This document shows, piece by piece, positions 38,344-48,730 of a stretch of 64,000 bases of DNA. Where the stretch lies: assembly GCA_019188255.1 (NCBI GenBank), contig JAETXT010000009.1, positions 1,860,001 to 1,924,000 on the forward strand, read 5' to 3'. The notes under the pieces were generated by a model. The model searched no databases. It was not told where the DNA came from and saw only the letters and a program-made list of their open reading frames with translations. How positions within the stretch are numbered: position 1 is the stretch's first letter; the number at the start of each line of letters is the position of its first letter. Made by a program: the position numbers and the translations under genes. The DNA is from Verticillium longisporum. Its lineage: Eukaryota > Ascomycota > Sordariomycetes > Glomerellales > Plectosphaerellaceae.

Positions 38344-40520
38344 TCACGTCTTCTTCTTCTTCCTCCTCGCCTCTGACACGGGGCTGGCGTTGATGACGCC
38401 CTTGGTATCGATGCCTCCCGTTGTCACCAGCCCAGAGACGCCCGGTGCCTTCCCCGTGCCAATGTTGATTCCACGCCCGCCCTCGAAACTCAGCGCGCTG
38501 CCGCCGCTGCCCCGACGGACGCCGATGCCCTTGAGCTTCGTCGCCGGCGACCCCTTGACCTCCTGCGCCCCGTCCAGCGTTTGCTGATCAGCCGTCGAGG
38601 GCCGCGAGTCCGCGCCATCGTCGGGCGATGCCGGCCTGTGCTCGACAGCCTGGTGCTGGTACGCTGTGCGCGCGCGCGTCGTATTCTGCGGCGACGGGAT
38701 GCCCGACGGCCGGCCCCGCGACCTCTGTTGCGCGGGCGTCGTGGGCGTCACGGGCCGGGTGCCATTCTGGCCATTTTCTACCACCAGCGTCGACAGGTCG
38801 CTCGTCGAGGCGTCGCTTGCGCGAGAGGCGTGACCGTGGTACGCAGCACCCGACTCGATGAGGCTCTCCTCCCGCGCCATCTGATACTTGGCAAACTCCT
38901 CCGCCGAGTGCTGCGGGTCTGTAAAGTTGTCGAGCGCATCGAACACGTGCGGAAACACCCGATGGTTGACGTCGCGCCCCCACAAAAGTCGAGGTGCTCG
39001 TAGTGCGGGATCTCCGTCGCCACCGTCTGCGAGGGCAGCTCGCGCAGCATCACCTTGATGTCGACCAGCGAGTCGCTGCCGCCGTAGACGAGCACGATTG
39101 GCGTCTTGATGTTGCGCGTCGGGTACTTGGCCACCTTGGTGTACTTGCTCGACGTGTTCAGCGACATGTGCTGCTGCACGTCGTCGTCGTACATCTGGAA
39201 GGACTTGTTGCGGATGATCTGGAACCAGTGCACCACGCTCTTGGTGCTGGTGAACGAATACAGGTGCGGGTAGGCGGCCAACTTTTGGCTGACGGTAATG
39301 TTCTTGGTCCGCCAGTTGAAGAGAAACGTCTGCCCGTAGTCGATGTGCTTGAAGAAGAAGGGCGGGGAGAGAATCGACTGCCACATGGTGGCCGCGCTGA
39401 GGGTCGACCGGCGACCGCACAGCAGGACGAGGACCTGGGGCGAGGCCTTGACCAGTGCGTCCCCGATACCGTTCGACAGGCCGGCAGGCGACATGGCGGG
39501 CGCCAGCGCGATGAAGACGTTGACCTGGTCGTTCAGCTTGGGGTGGATGGCCAGTGTCGCGAAAGCTTGCGCCGTGCCCTGGGAGAAGCCGATGTATGAC
39601 AGGCTCTTTTGGCTCGTGGTGTCGAGAATGTACGAAATGCTGTCGGGGATGTCGTGGAAGGCAAACTCGTCGATGGAAAAGTTCCAGAACTCGAGGGATG
39701 TTGGCGAGTGCTTGACCGACTTCTTCGAGTACTTGTTGCCGCGGTTGTTCCCAAGCTGTGGCGTGTCAACGTCGCTGTACATTTAGGCCAGACTTGGTAG
39801 CACGAGACTCACCCAGACATCGTAGCCCCGCTCGACGAGGACAAAGGGAAGGCAGCGCTCGGCGTGCGTCAGACAGACCCAGACTTCCGAGTTCATGAGC
39901 AGTCCATGGTGCAGATAGACCACCTTCTTTCGCAAACTGTTGGGTCCATTGTTGACCTTCTTGCCCTCCTCGCCCTTCTTCCAGGCCAATCGGTGCAGGC
40001 CGAGCAAGAATCCGTCCTTCGTCTGGGTGACATGTTCTTCTGCTTCGTATCCGTAGAGGCGGCACAGGTCGACAAAATCAGAGGCATCGCGAACAGAGGT
40101 CGCGATGGCTAGGTACTTGGTTAGCGACGATCCCAGGTACGGCGAAAGCGACGGGCGCGTGCGTCATGCGTCATGCGTCATGCGTACAATTATGTTTTTG
40201 CTCGGCCCTTTTCTGCGCAGGCGTCGCCCACCTATTGAAGAGACGACGTGATGCGCGGTAGAAGAGCGTGATGAGAGAGGATGCTGGAGCGAGGTCGTGT
40301 CAGTGGAGGGCGAGGTGGCGGGCGTTGACGAGGACGTACGGAGTGCGAGGGTGAGGATGCGAATGGCGGCCTCGAAGCCGACGAGAAGGAACGACCCTAC
40401 AAGAGCGGCATATTCGATGCTTTGCCACGAGAATCGTCAGTGGGATGGGAGGGCGACATATGGGGGGATTGGATCATCTGTCTCTCACATGTTCAATCGC
40501 CCGATGAATGGGATGGGCAT
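38344..40520 (-). CDS. Steryl ester hydrolase / alpha-beta hydrolase lipase (Tgl1/Yeh type), with one frame break
   Basis: Predicted lipid-droplet or membrane lipase releasing sterol and fatty acid. Five exons (40489-40520, 40340-40419, 40188-40283, 39813-40108, 38344-39755) give about 638 aa. Residues about 12-38 form one membrane helix (ALVGSFLLVGFEAAIRILTL). The acid-lipase N-terminal domain follows (GYEAEEHVTQTKDGFLLGLH), then VVYLHHGLL, the oxyanion region, the Ser nucleophile in YIGFSQG (about 225), Asp in GGSDSLVD and His in HYEHLDF. After that His the frame breaks at the T run (38984-38987 on plus): one base is missing. Downstream WGRDVNHRVFPHVF and a Ser/Pro-rich tail with a Lys run are in the next frame. 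As written, translation would continue out of frame to 38778. All three catalytic residues lie before the break. The 3' splice site of exon 4 is the least certain. Confidence 0.82.
40160..40184. repeat. 7-bp tandem repeat (TGCGTCA) in a lipase intron
   Basis: Three full units plus a partial fourth lie inside the third intron (40109-40187), close to its 5' splice site. Confidence 0.9.
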
Positions 40521-40810
40521 TTTGACGACGGTAACGATCCGAAAGAGAAAAGAGGCAAGAAAGGGGGGGAGAGAGAAGCAAGAGTCAAGGTTGTGTGTCC
40601 CGTGGACGGTGATGTTTGGGCTGGATAGTATATCAAGTCATTATCGAAGACTCGGCGACCGTCAAGGGCGGAGGAAACGAAGGAAACGAATTGGAGGAAA
40701 GGCGACGTTGGGGAACGAGTGCATAAGCGTCGTTGAGGTCGGCGGCGGGCGCAGCTGCAGTGCAGGCAAGTGTGGGTGATGTCACATGTGAAGATCCGGG
40801 CTTGATCTAG

Positions 40811-40851
40811 CTCCAAGCTCCCAAGCTTCCAAGCTTCCAAGCCTCCCAAGC
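40811..40851. repeat. 9-bp degenerate tandem repeat (CTTCCAAGC)
   Basis: About four imperfect units, reading CTCCAAGC, TCCCAAGC, TTCCAAGC, TTCCAAGC and CTCCCAAGCC. Confidence 0.8.
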
Positions 40852-41212
40852 CGTGAATGATAATGACATGGCAGGTCTGTGGAGCTCGCGTGGTCTTGGT
40901 GCGAGGAACCCTGATCCCAGCATGACCAAACCCAATCAATCAAATGGGAGTCCATTACACCTATCACCTTGCTTCCATGGTATAGCAGCACCAGGAAGCA
41001 TCACGACTCTGTGGAACATCTTCGGCTGGGCCATGGGCTGCGACACACTGATACACAGAATAAAGGCCATGAGCACACCCAGAAAGACCTTCTCCAGTAT
41101 CCACTGGAAGCACTGCTCCAGGCCGCGACTGGAAGTACCGTTGAGCCCCGAAAGTCTGGTGCACCCACCAAGAGCACGTGACGATAAGATAAGAAGTTGG
41201 AATTCAAGTTCA

Positions 41213-41250
41213 CTCGTCGCAGAGGTCCTCGTCGCAGAGGTCCTCGTCGC
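41213..41250. repeat. 15-bp tandem repeat upstream of COA5
   Basis: Two perfect copies of CTCGTCGCAGAGGTC and a third partial copy (CTCGTCGC), ending 93 bases before the COA5 start. Confidence 0.9.
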
Positions 41251-41343
41251 ATCGCATTGGATCCAAAAGTCGGTCCACCTTTCAGTCGTCCAGTCCGTCC
41301 CAACCCGCGTCTCCCGCGTCGCAAAGCCTCGAAACCCGCAGCC

Positions 41344-41819
41344 ATGCCCAGCTCGTGCAAAGAACTCCGTACGTTCCGCTCAAGTTCTACACGCTGTCCC
41401 TCCGTCCGTTCGTCGTCTCTTTTGCTAACCCGCTCGTCCCAGGCGAGGCCCTCGCCCAGTGCCTCCAGGAATCCGACTGCGTCATGGTCCAGCGCAACAC
41501 GGCCGCCGACTGCCTCCGCCCGCCCCTCGTCCACGAGCTGCCGACAAAGTGCCAGCAGCTCAAGAAGGGCTTTGGCGAGTGCAAGCGCGGCATGGTCGAC
41601 ATGCGCAAGCGCTTCCGCGGCAACATGCCCGTCGCCTACAAGACCATGGCCGACGCCGAGGACGGCAAGGGCTACCAGCTGTACGCCGGCCGGCCTGCCT
41701 TTGCCGGCGGCCGCGGCCAGACGGACGGCAACGAGCCGGCGCCCAAGGACTGGAGGGAGGTTGAGAACGAAGAGTACAGGAGGCAGCAGCTCGCTGAGCA
41801 GCTCAAATCTGGGAGGTAG
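41344..41819 (+). CDS. COA5: Cytochrome c oxidase assembly factor 5 (Pet191), twin-Cys protein
   Basis: Mitochondrial intermembrane-space factor needed for cytochrome c oxidase assembly. Exons 41344-41368 and 41443-41819 join in phase 1 across a 74-bp intron (GTACGT donor, GCTAAC branch, CCCAG acceptor), giving 133 aa. The first exon encodes only eight and a third codons (MPSSCKEL). Spliced, the protein has C-x9-C in CKELREALAQC, a further Cys pair (CVMVQRNTAADC) and C-x9-C in CQQLKKGFGEC, followed by KRGMVDMRKRFRGN. This cysteine layout is characteristic of Pet191/COA5, which enters mitochondria by the Mia40 relay rather than a cleaved presequence. The tail is hydrophilic and charged. Single-frame prediction would miss the first exon and start too late. 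Confidence 0.93.
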
Positions 41820-42556
41820 CATGGCAGCAGCAGCAGAAGCAGCACGGATGTACGATTACGGGTGGTTCCTTAGGGCATGGAGGGGAAGACAGGCGTCAAG
41901 GGCATTGGCTTTCGAATTACTGCAATGAAGGCTCGCGCGTCGTCAACACCGCTCACAGCGGCCGAGATCTGGCCTATACCAGTTGTACTTTTCTACTCAT
42001 ACGATCACAAACGGTTGGATGCCCGACGACCAAGTATCTCACCGTGTGTGTCATATCCATCAGTACAGGGTGTGTCAGATTGAGTTGTCCATGTTTTTCT
42101 TCTTTTTTTTTCAAACGTCTCATTGAAATTCATTGATTATTCTGGCTCGCTACTTGCAGCCGCCTCATCCGCTGGCTGTCTCAGCTATTCTGGACGTTGG
42201 GCTTGGGCACGTGCATGCCGACGAAGTCGAGGCTTCGCGCGCCGATGCGCCATCTTACGAGGCCTCTCAGGCCTTCCTTTGTTGTTTCGCTTCCTCATAC
42301 ACCTCGTCTCCAATCACCGCAAGAAAAAGAAGTGCAAGAAATTATGGGTATCTAATGAAGAACTTGGTCCTGTACCAGTCGGGGTATCATGGAAGACGCA
42401 AAGATCTCAGAAGAAAGATACGGGCAAGGTCAGGCGCGAACGCCTCGGAAACCCCAACGGGGGCCGATACTCGGGCGCATGGAAAGGCCCTCACAACTAT
42501 CGTTGCGCGCAAGGCAACAATGTACACGTCTAGCAGGCGTTGCCGTCCTGTGGTCA
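41820..42556. other. Convergent intergenic region
   Basis: 0.74 kb between the 3' ends of COA5 and the C3H1 zinc-finger gene, with a T-rich block near 42095-42115. No gene is seen. Confidence 0.55.
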
Positions 42557-45500
42557 TTAGATCAGAACATCGCCCAGGGTAAGGATCCGAGATGGATCGC
42601 CCGTGAAGCGGTTGTGGTAGTCCACAATCCCTTGCGCGATGCTAGGGAAGTCCTTGATGTTGCGCTGTCTCATGTCTTGCAAGAGCTCTCGCAAGCCGTT
42701 ATTGTACTGAACCCTCATGGGTCCGTCAACGTTTGTGCCGCCGAGCTGGAGAAGGATCTGGTCATCTAAAGAGGCGAAGAAAGGGAACGTCAGCGTCCTC
42801 GAAAGGGGGGAACAGATAGCTAGAGCTGGTCAGACGGTTCGGAGGGGACGTGGCTTACCAGGCAGTTTCATGGACTCGAAATGCTGGTACTCGCATTCCG
42901 ATCCCTTGGGGCACCTCCGACCATCTAGTTGATCTGGACACACTGGAAGATTGGGGTCGATCTTATTGCTGTATGTAAGCGATCGCAAGCCCCCAGCAAC
43001 CATTTTCTGGAAGTCAGGATGGTAACGGTAGTTGCGGAACAACTGGAAGGGACTCTCGTAGGGACTAAAGCCTTTCTCGCTTGAGCTGCGACCGTCCTGG
43101 TGAGAAGGGCGTGGCTATCGAACAGTTAGTCTCTTGAGTCCACCAATGTTTGGAAACCGACTTGTACTTCTCTTGCGTTGTTGTTAAGACCTTCATCCGG
43201 ATGGGACTCGTCAATGCCAACAGATATCTGAACCGGCTGGGCGGAGCCATCGCCCGTGGGGGATTGCGAGCCGGTCCTTGGGTCTGTAAGTGGCAGCACG
43301 TCGTCATCGTCAATCACGGCTACCGTATCTTCTGATTCACTTGAAGGTGAGTCAACCTGCATGTCAGTTTCCTCATTGCCACTTTGGTTGCCTTGGCCTG
43401 TTCCAGGTGAGCCAGCCGTAGACAAGGCCGCTGCTGGAGACGGATGGCCGGAACGATCTGCTACATTGCTAGCATGGCTGTTACCCGTCACGGGTACAGG
43501 CGATGCACCACTTGACACTCCTGTGTCGGGGCTCGACTTCTTGGAAGTTTCTGCAGCAATCTCAAGTGCAGGCGTGTGCTGGGCATCGATAGCCGGATCA
43601 GTCTGACCACCTGCAAGACTCTCCGAGGCCGAGGCCGCGACTGGCTCGACAGTCTTCTCAGCATCGTCGTTTCGCACCGAAGAGGGGAGTTCCACGCCTC
43701 CGTCGGTATCTTCTTTGTCTGCGCTCTTATCGGCAATTGTCGAAGGAGGTTGCAGGGCAGTCTCAGCATCATCAACAATCGACTCTTGGGCTGTCCCCCT
43801 GCGCGCCCCATTCGGTGAGGAAGGGGGTTCATCTTCGCCTGCGTGGCATTAGTACGACATGGATTAAAAAAACTACTGGAATACACGCTGCTCGACTTAC
43901 TCGATGCTACAAGTTCTTGTAGCCCGTCGAGTTCATCCTCGGCGGAGCGCTTCTCAGCGTCCTCCTGCTCAATCTCCTTCTCCAGGCGTGCCATTTGTGA
44001 CTGCAGCAGTCGAAGTTTGGATTTTTGGCTTGCAGTCTTGACTGCATGCCTGGCAAGCTTTGACTCAGGACGCGTACGCGCTGCAAGCGATCTGAACCAG
44101 ACCTGGCGATATCACGATTCTTGGGGAGCTTGATCGAGCCCGTTTCTGGCGCAACGGGGGATGAACGATTTGTGTTGCTGCCCACACTAAGCGACGGGTC
44201 CAGGGACTGCACGCGACGAAGAAAAGGCGTCGCCGTATCCGAATCTGCTGCCGCGTCCGGGATGCGGCCGCCCGATTTTGGCAGGGCAGGTTGTCCATTG
44301 CTCCCACTCAGGGCAGACTTGAGCTTCTTACGCGCTTCGGCGAGTGCGATTTTGCGCTTCATAGCCTCGATCTGCTTGTCCATGACTGCCAGATGACCGG
44401 GGGGCGTAGCAACGCGGGCAGGGCCAGTATCGGAAAATTGTCGCTGGCCTGCAGGCTCTGACAGAGGTGGGACATCACGGAATGAAGTAGTCCTCCGGAA
44501 AGGATGGTCAGAGGTCTGCACATTCGTATTTGACTCGTCGCCAGAGCCAATTTCCATCTCCACGTCGTCATCTGACCCTTCACTAACGTCAATCACAAGT
44601 TTGCTCTTGCGCGACGGGCCGAGAGGGCGCGTATGGATGTTTGCTTGGGCATAGTCATCAAAGTCGGTTGCGACAGGTCGTTTTCGCTGATTGCTGGGTG
44701 ATTGTGCGTGCTGAGAAGTAGACGGCATGAAGAGGCCGGGAATGACAGACCGCGCAGAATCGGTGACGGGGATATCCACCTTGGCAGGCAAGGGGTGAGT
44801 GGGGGTTGATGTGACGGACAACGACGGCGGTGGGATCGAGGGCAAGTCGTTCGTGGTCGAAGAAGGGGCTGGTTGAGCTGCTTCAGAGCCCTTCCGAGAG
44901 GCTGCCTTCTGGGCACGGGCTTCGCGAGACTTTTGCAAGGCCACCATCTTTTGTTGTAGGTTCAACTGCTTTTCGTTGCTGTTCTCGGCTCCAGCTGTTC
45001 CTGTCGACACAGCGGCTGTGGTTGTTCCAGACAACGCTTGCTTTGCGGCAAGAAGTCGGGCAATCCGGTCTTTCCGTTCCTCTGCCTTGCCTGTGGCAGC
45101 CACGACTGGTTCGTTGGCCGAGCTGCTGGCCGGGGCCGATGGCTGTGCAACATGCGGGACATTGCTTTGAGGCATGACCGGACGAGTTCCTTTATTCTGG
45201 TTTGAAGAAGACAGGCCAGGGATTTGGGAGCCGAGTCCGCCATCTTTGTTAGGATGAAAGTCGGAGACAGGATCCAGGCCAAGATCGTTGAAAAGCGCCC
45301 TGACCAAGTCTTTATCGATACCTTCAGAAACAAAATCATCGTACCTCACGTCAAGCGACCAGAGACCTAGGATGGCAGAGCGTGCCTTGGTCTTGGCCTG
45401 AAGGAGGGAATCTGCAGAAGGAGCAGCTGGGGGTGCTGCCGCAACTTGACTGGCGGTCGAGTGGGACGGCTGTTCCTTGGTTCGAACGACGGCTCGAGAC

Positions 45501-46178
45501 ATTACAGGCTTCAGAGCAGGTTGGATCTCATGCGGAGAGAGGTAGGGAGAGTAAGAATCTCGTCCTGGGCGCTTAGGTCAGTACTTCATGTCAGGGGCCT
45601 CGTGGAAATAGTCCGTCCGTACCTGTCGTGGGAGCATCACCGGGACCCGCCGCAGCGTCAGGCCAGACCTGTTTGCCAGGCTGAGCACTGTTGTTTTGGT
45701 GTTGTTGATCTTGCTGATTAGATGCAGTTGGCTCGTACAGATCATCGTACTCGCCCTCGCTTAATTCGCCTTCCTCTGCCCTGTCGCTTGCATGTTGGCT
45801 CTTTAACCCGTTTCCAGGCTGCTCGCTACGCTTGTTCGAGGCTCCATTGGAGCGACCACCACGTGGCTGATAGTATTGGGAAGCGGGCACTAGGTTGGGC
45901 TCGTGTGACGGCTGCGCGTGGGTTGGCTGGTGTGTTTGTGGCCAGGCCGCAGGCACGTCACTCGTCGAAGCACCAAACGCAAGACCGGGGATGACGCTTC
46001 TGTTCTGCTCGTAGGAGGCTTGTGCAGATGCAATGTTAAAGCTGGCAAAGGCATTGCCGTTGGGCGGGGGCTGGCCTGAAGCCGGGTGGGGGTAGGTCGG
46101 TTGAGCTGGATATAACGGAGGTGCATAGGAAGACTGTCCCTGGTATGGGACACCTCCGTAATAAGAGTTGTAAGTCAT
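42557..46178 (-). CDS. C3H1 zinc-finger protein, Red1/ZFC3H1-like, with one frame break
   Basis: Likely scaffold of nuclear RNA elimination: S. pombe Red1 and human ZFC3H1 share this C-terminal finger and connect exosome targeting factors. Exons are 45623-46178, 43901-45564, 43168-43838, 42859-43114 and 42557-42765, about 1118 aa. The start is MTYNSYYGGVPY. The N-terminus is Pro/Gln/Tyr-rich with EEGELSEGEYDDLYE. The middle is Ser/Pro-rich with two short coiled coils (one around MARLEKEIEQEDAEKR). The C-terminus has FSPYESPFQLFRNYRYHPDF, then the C-x8-C-x5-C-x3-H finger CPDQLDGRRCPKGSECEYQH. Inside exon 2 the frame changes between about 44041 and 44115. Coding resumes with TRPESKLARHAVKTASQKSK in the frame that needs one extra base. 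A cryptic intron is possible, but no candidate has a good branch site. Confidence 0.8.
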
Positions 46179-48730
46179 GGTGAGCTGGTGTAGAGTCAGC
46201 TAGCACGCAGGATTGTGTTCGACGACGCACGACGTAGGGATCATGCGATGATGTCCAGCTACACGTAACTCGCCGCGTGCCGAAGAATGATCACGCGCTC
46301 AGAGCGTAAAAGGAAAGTCGCGATACGAAGGATCCACGCGTGAATATGGTGGTGGAGTGTACAAATCGTCAAGTGGATGCACGAGAGAGAGAGTTTTGAT
46401 GACGCGTTCGGCGAACAAATGGTTCGCGTAAAGTATGCTGTGAAGACCCTCGACCGGCCCAATATCGCTGGTCGCTCTCGCTGGTTACAGAGGGTCGGTT
46501 CGATTCGAGGTTTCCAGATGCGCGCATCAAGGCGCATCAAACACGTCTGGTTCGTTCGAGACCAAGGCTGCTCTGGGCAAACAAGGCAAACTAGGTAGTA
46601 GCTAATGCGTTGCGGGTATAGCGTCGAGATGCAGCGAGCGTGGACGGGGCGAGGCAAGCGGATGTGTGAGGGTGAAAGAATTCGCGAGTGACGGGCATTT
46701 CAGAAATGAGAGGGTCTCGAAGGCTCAACCTTGGCACGCTAGTTCCTAAAGGTACCCTGCTGGCGCTTGTTCCCATGCAGTCACACGTTCTCGGGTTTAC
46801 CACCACAGCATGTCCTTATTAGGACTAGCGTGCATTTACTCTGATGGCCAGAGCTTGCCATGCATGATGTCGACTGATGGGTGGTCGAGGCTCACATGAA
46901 GAGACGGGCGTTATACGACGCCGGGGTTCCGCTATTTACCAAGAGAGCCATGAGGCAACTCGTCGTGCAGTTGAGCACAGGCTCGAACAACAGAACTGGG
47001 ACGAGACTACCCCTTTCTGAGCCGGTTCTCGCTTTGTCGCTTTGGGGCAAAGATGCACGATCAACTGTGCTTTGTTCAAAGGCATTTCTAGTGGTTTCTA
47101 ACAGTGGAAAACCACGAAAGGAATGGAATACCTTCCATTGAGCACCTTGAGCATACTGTACTCACCTGAAAATCCAATCTACATCAAAGGCTATGACTGT
47201 GCCGCTTAATATATTACATCATATATTGCACCGAGTCTCGTCGGTCAAGAGCGACTAGCTTGGCATTTTGACCACATCACGACAGGCGCTCGATAGCCTG
47301 TATGCCACTATACGTGCTTCCAAGGAAGTTTGGCAAGCGACAGCTACTGCCTGAGGAAATACTCTTTCGATCGTCTCAATCTAGATTACGAAAGTGATCG
47401 CTTTTGCTTACGGTTCCCTAGAGTATGGCGGAATACCAAACAAACACGGTATTTTTCAGTATCTGGTCCTTCTGGTGCTCCTTGCGCTGCTCGGCTCTTC
47501 TCGCGGAGTACGATGTTACGCACAAGAGCCGCGCCACACGGCCCTAGACAATGCGATACTTGAACAGCTCGATATACCTGTTCTTAAGACCCTGTAGCGT
47601 GTCTTGTGGTTGATGATAATTGATTGTCTCGTCCTCTCTATCGCCCCCGACATTCCAGTTCAATAATTTGGGTTGGGTATTTCCAGGCCTCTAATGATGA
47701 AATGGCAAGCAAGGCCTTCCATGGGGTGAGCTGCTGGAGCTCACTTTACCTTTACTAGCTTTCCCACTGTTGATACTTTTACGGCCTCACAATAGACCCC
47801 GAGTCCTCAAGAGTACATTTCATAGGTACTCGGCAATGAATACCTGGCGTACGAATTCTCCGAACCTGTCCACATGCATCGTACAAGAACATTCGTGAGA
47901 AAGTCGCGTAATTGTTTGTGAATAGGCGGCCTTCCCAAGATGCTGTTCCGAGAGGTTTTCTATTAACATTGTGGTCATGGCTGTTTGTGAGTTGCGCCAT
48001 GTTATCGTTTGTGGTAATCCTAATCAACTATAAATTGCGAGAATCCGCACGATCTCGCATTTCAAAAATCCCTCGATAGCTTAGAAATCCCGCTGAAGAC
48101 ACCCCGAATGGCTGAATGCGAGATTCGTGCTGGCAATGGTTGTGTTGCTTTCGATCGGTCCATCCACCAAAGCGACCCCGGGATTAGTTGCTGACATCCA
48201 CAGCAAGCATTACATAAGCACACCACTGGGTCCTTTGGAACGAGCAGCGACTGACCCGTTTGGTTCGGGGGCCTGTCTTGGCGGAGCGCCTACGTCACGT
48301 GTAGGTCGCTCCTGGGTTTGTTTACTTTGGGGATGTGGGTGGTCCAGAGCAACCAATCCCTGACGATCGACGTCAACACGACTTGGGCGTGAGATGCCTA
48401 CCTTGCTTGTCCTCCTTTCCAATTCCACCATTTACATCACCGCCACGCGCACGCGATTGACACTGTCTCTCTCATTCCTCGACTTTTATTGCTGCCTAGG
48501 ATTGTACACTCTTCTTTCTACTTCATCTTCCCTGACTTGCTTGAGCCGAGTCAGAGCCTCGTGCCTCGATCCCCAACGAACCCGCCGCGCACCTCGAAGC
48601 CTCTATGTATTCCCTGCAGGTATAGGCAGCCGGATCGGAAGTCGGACCACAGCAGTAACAGCGAGGTTTCCCAGCTGTTAGGTGGCTTTGAGCAGCAGGA
48701 TCTCTCACACTACCCGCCCAACCACACGCC
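46179..48730. other. Divergent intergenic region upstream of myosin
   Basis: 2.55 kb between the C3H1 gene start (-) and the myosin start (+), holding both promoters. The part from about 46900 to 48100 is AT-richer than the rest of the window. A pyrimidine-rich leader precedes the myosin ATG (about 48400-48540). Open frames are short and unconvincing. Confidence 0.5.

Larger units (their letters stand above)
40521..41343. promoter_or_regulatory. Shared divergent promoter region, lipase and COA5
   Basis: 823 bases separate the two head-to-head start codons. It contains a 9-bp repeat CTTCCAAGC (about 40811-40851) and a 15-bp tandem repeat (41213-41250) in the probable COA5 leader. No TATA box is obvious. 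Confidence 0.5.
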
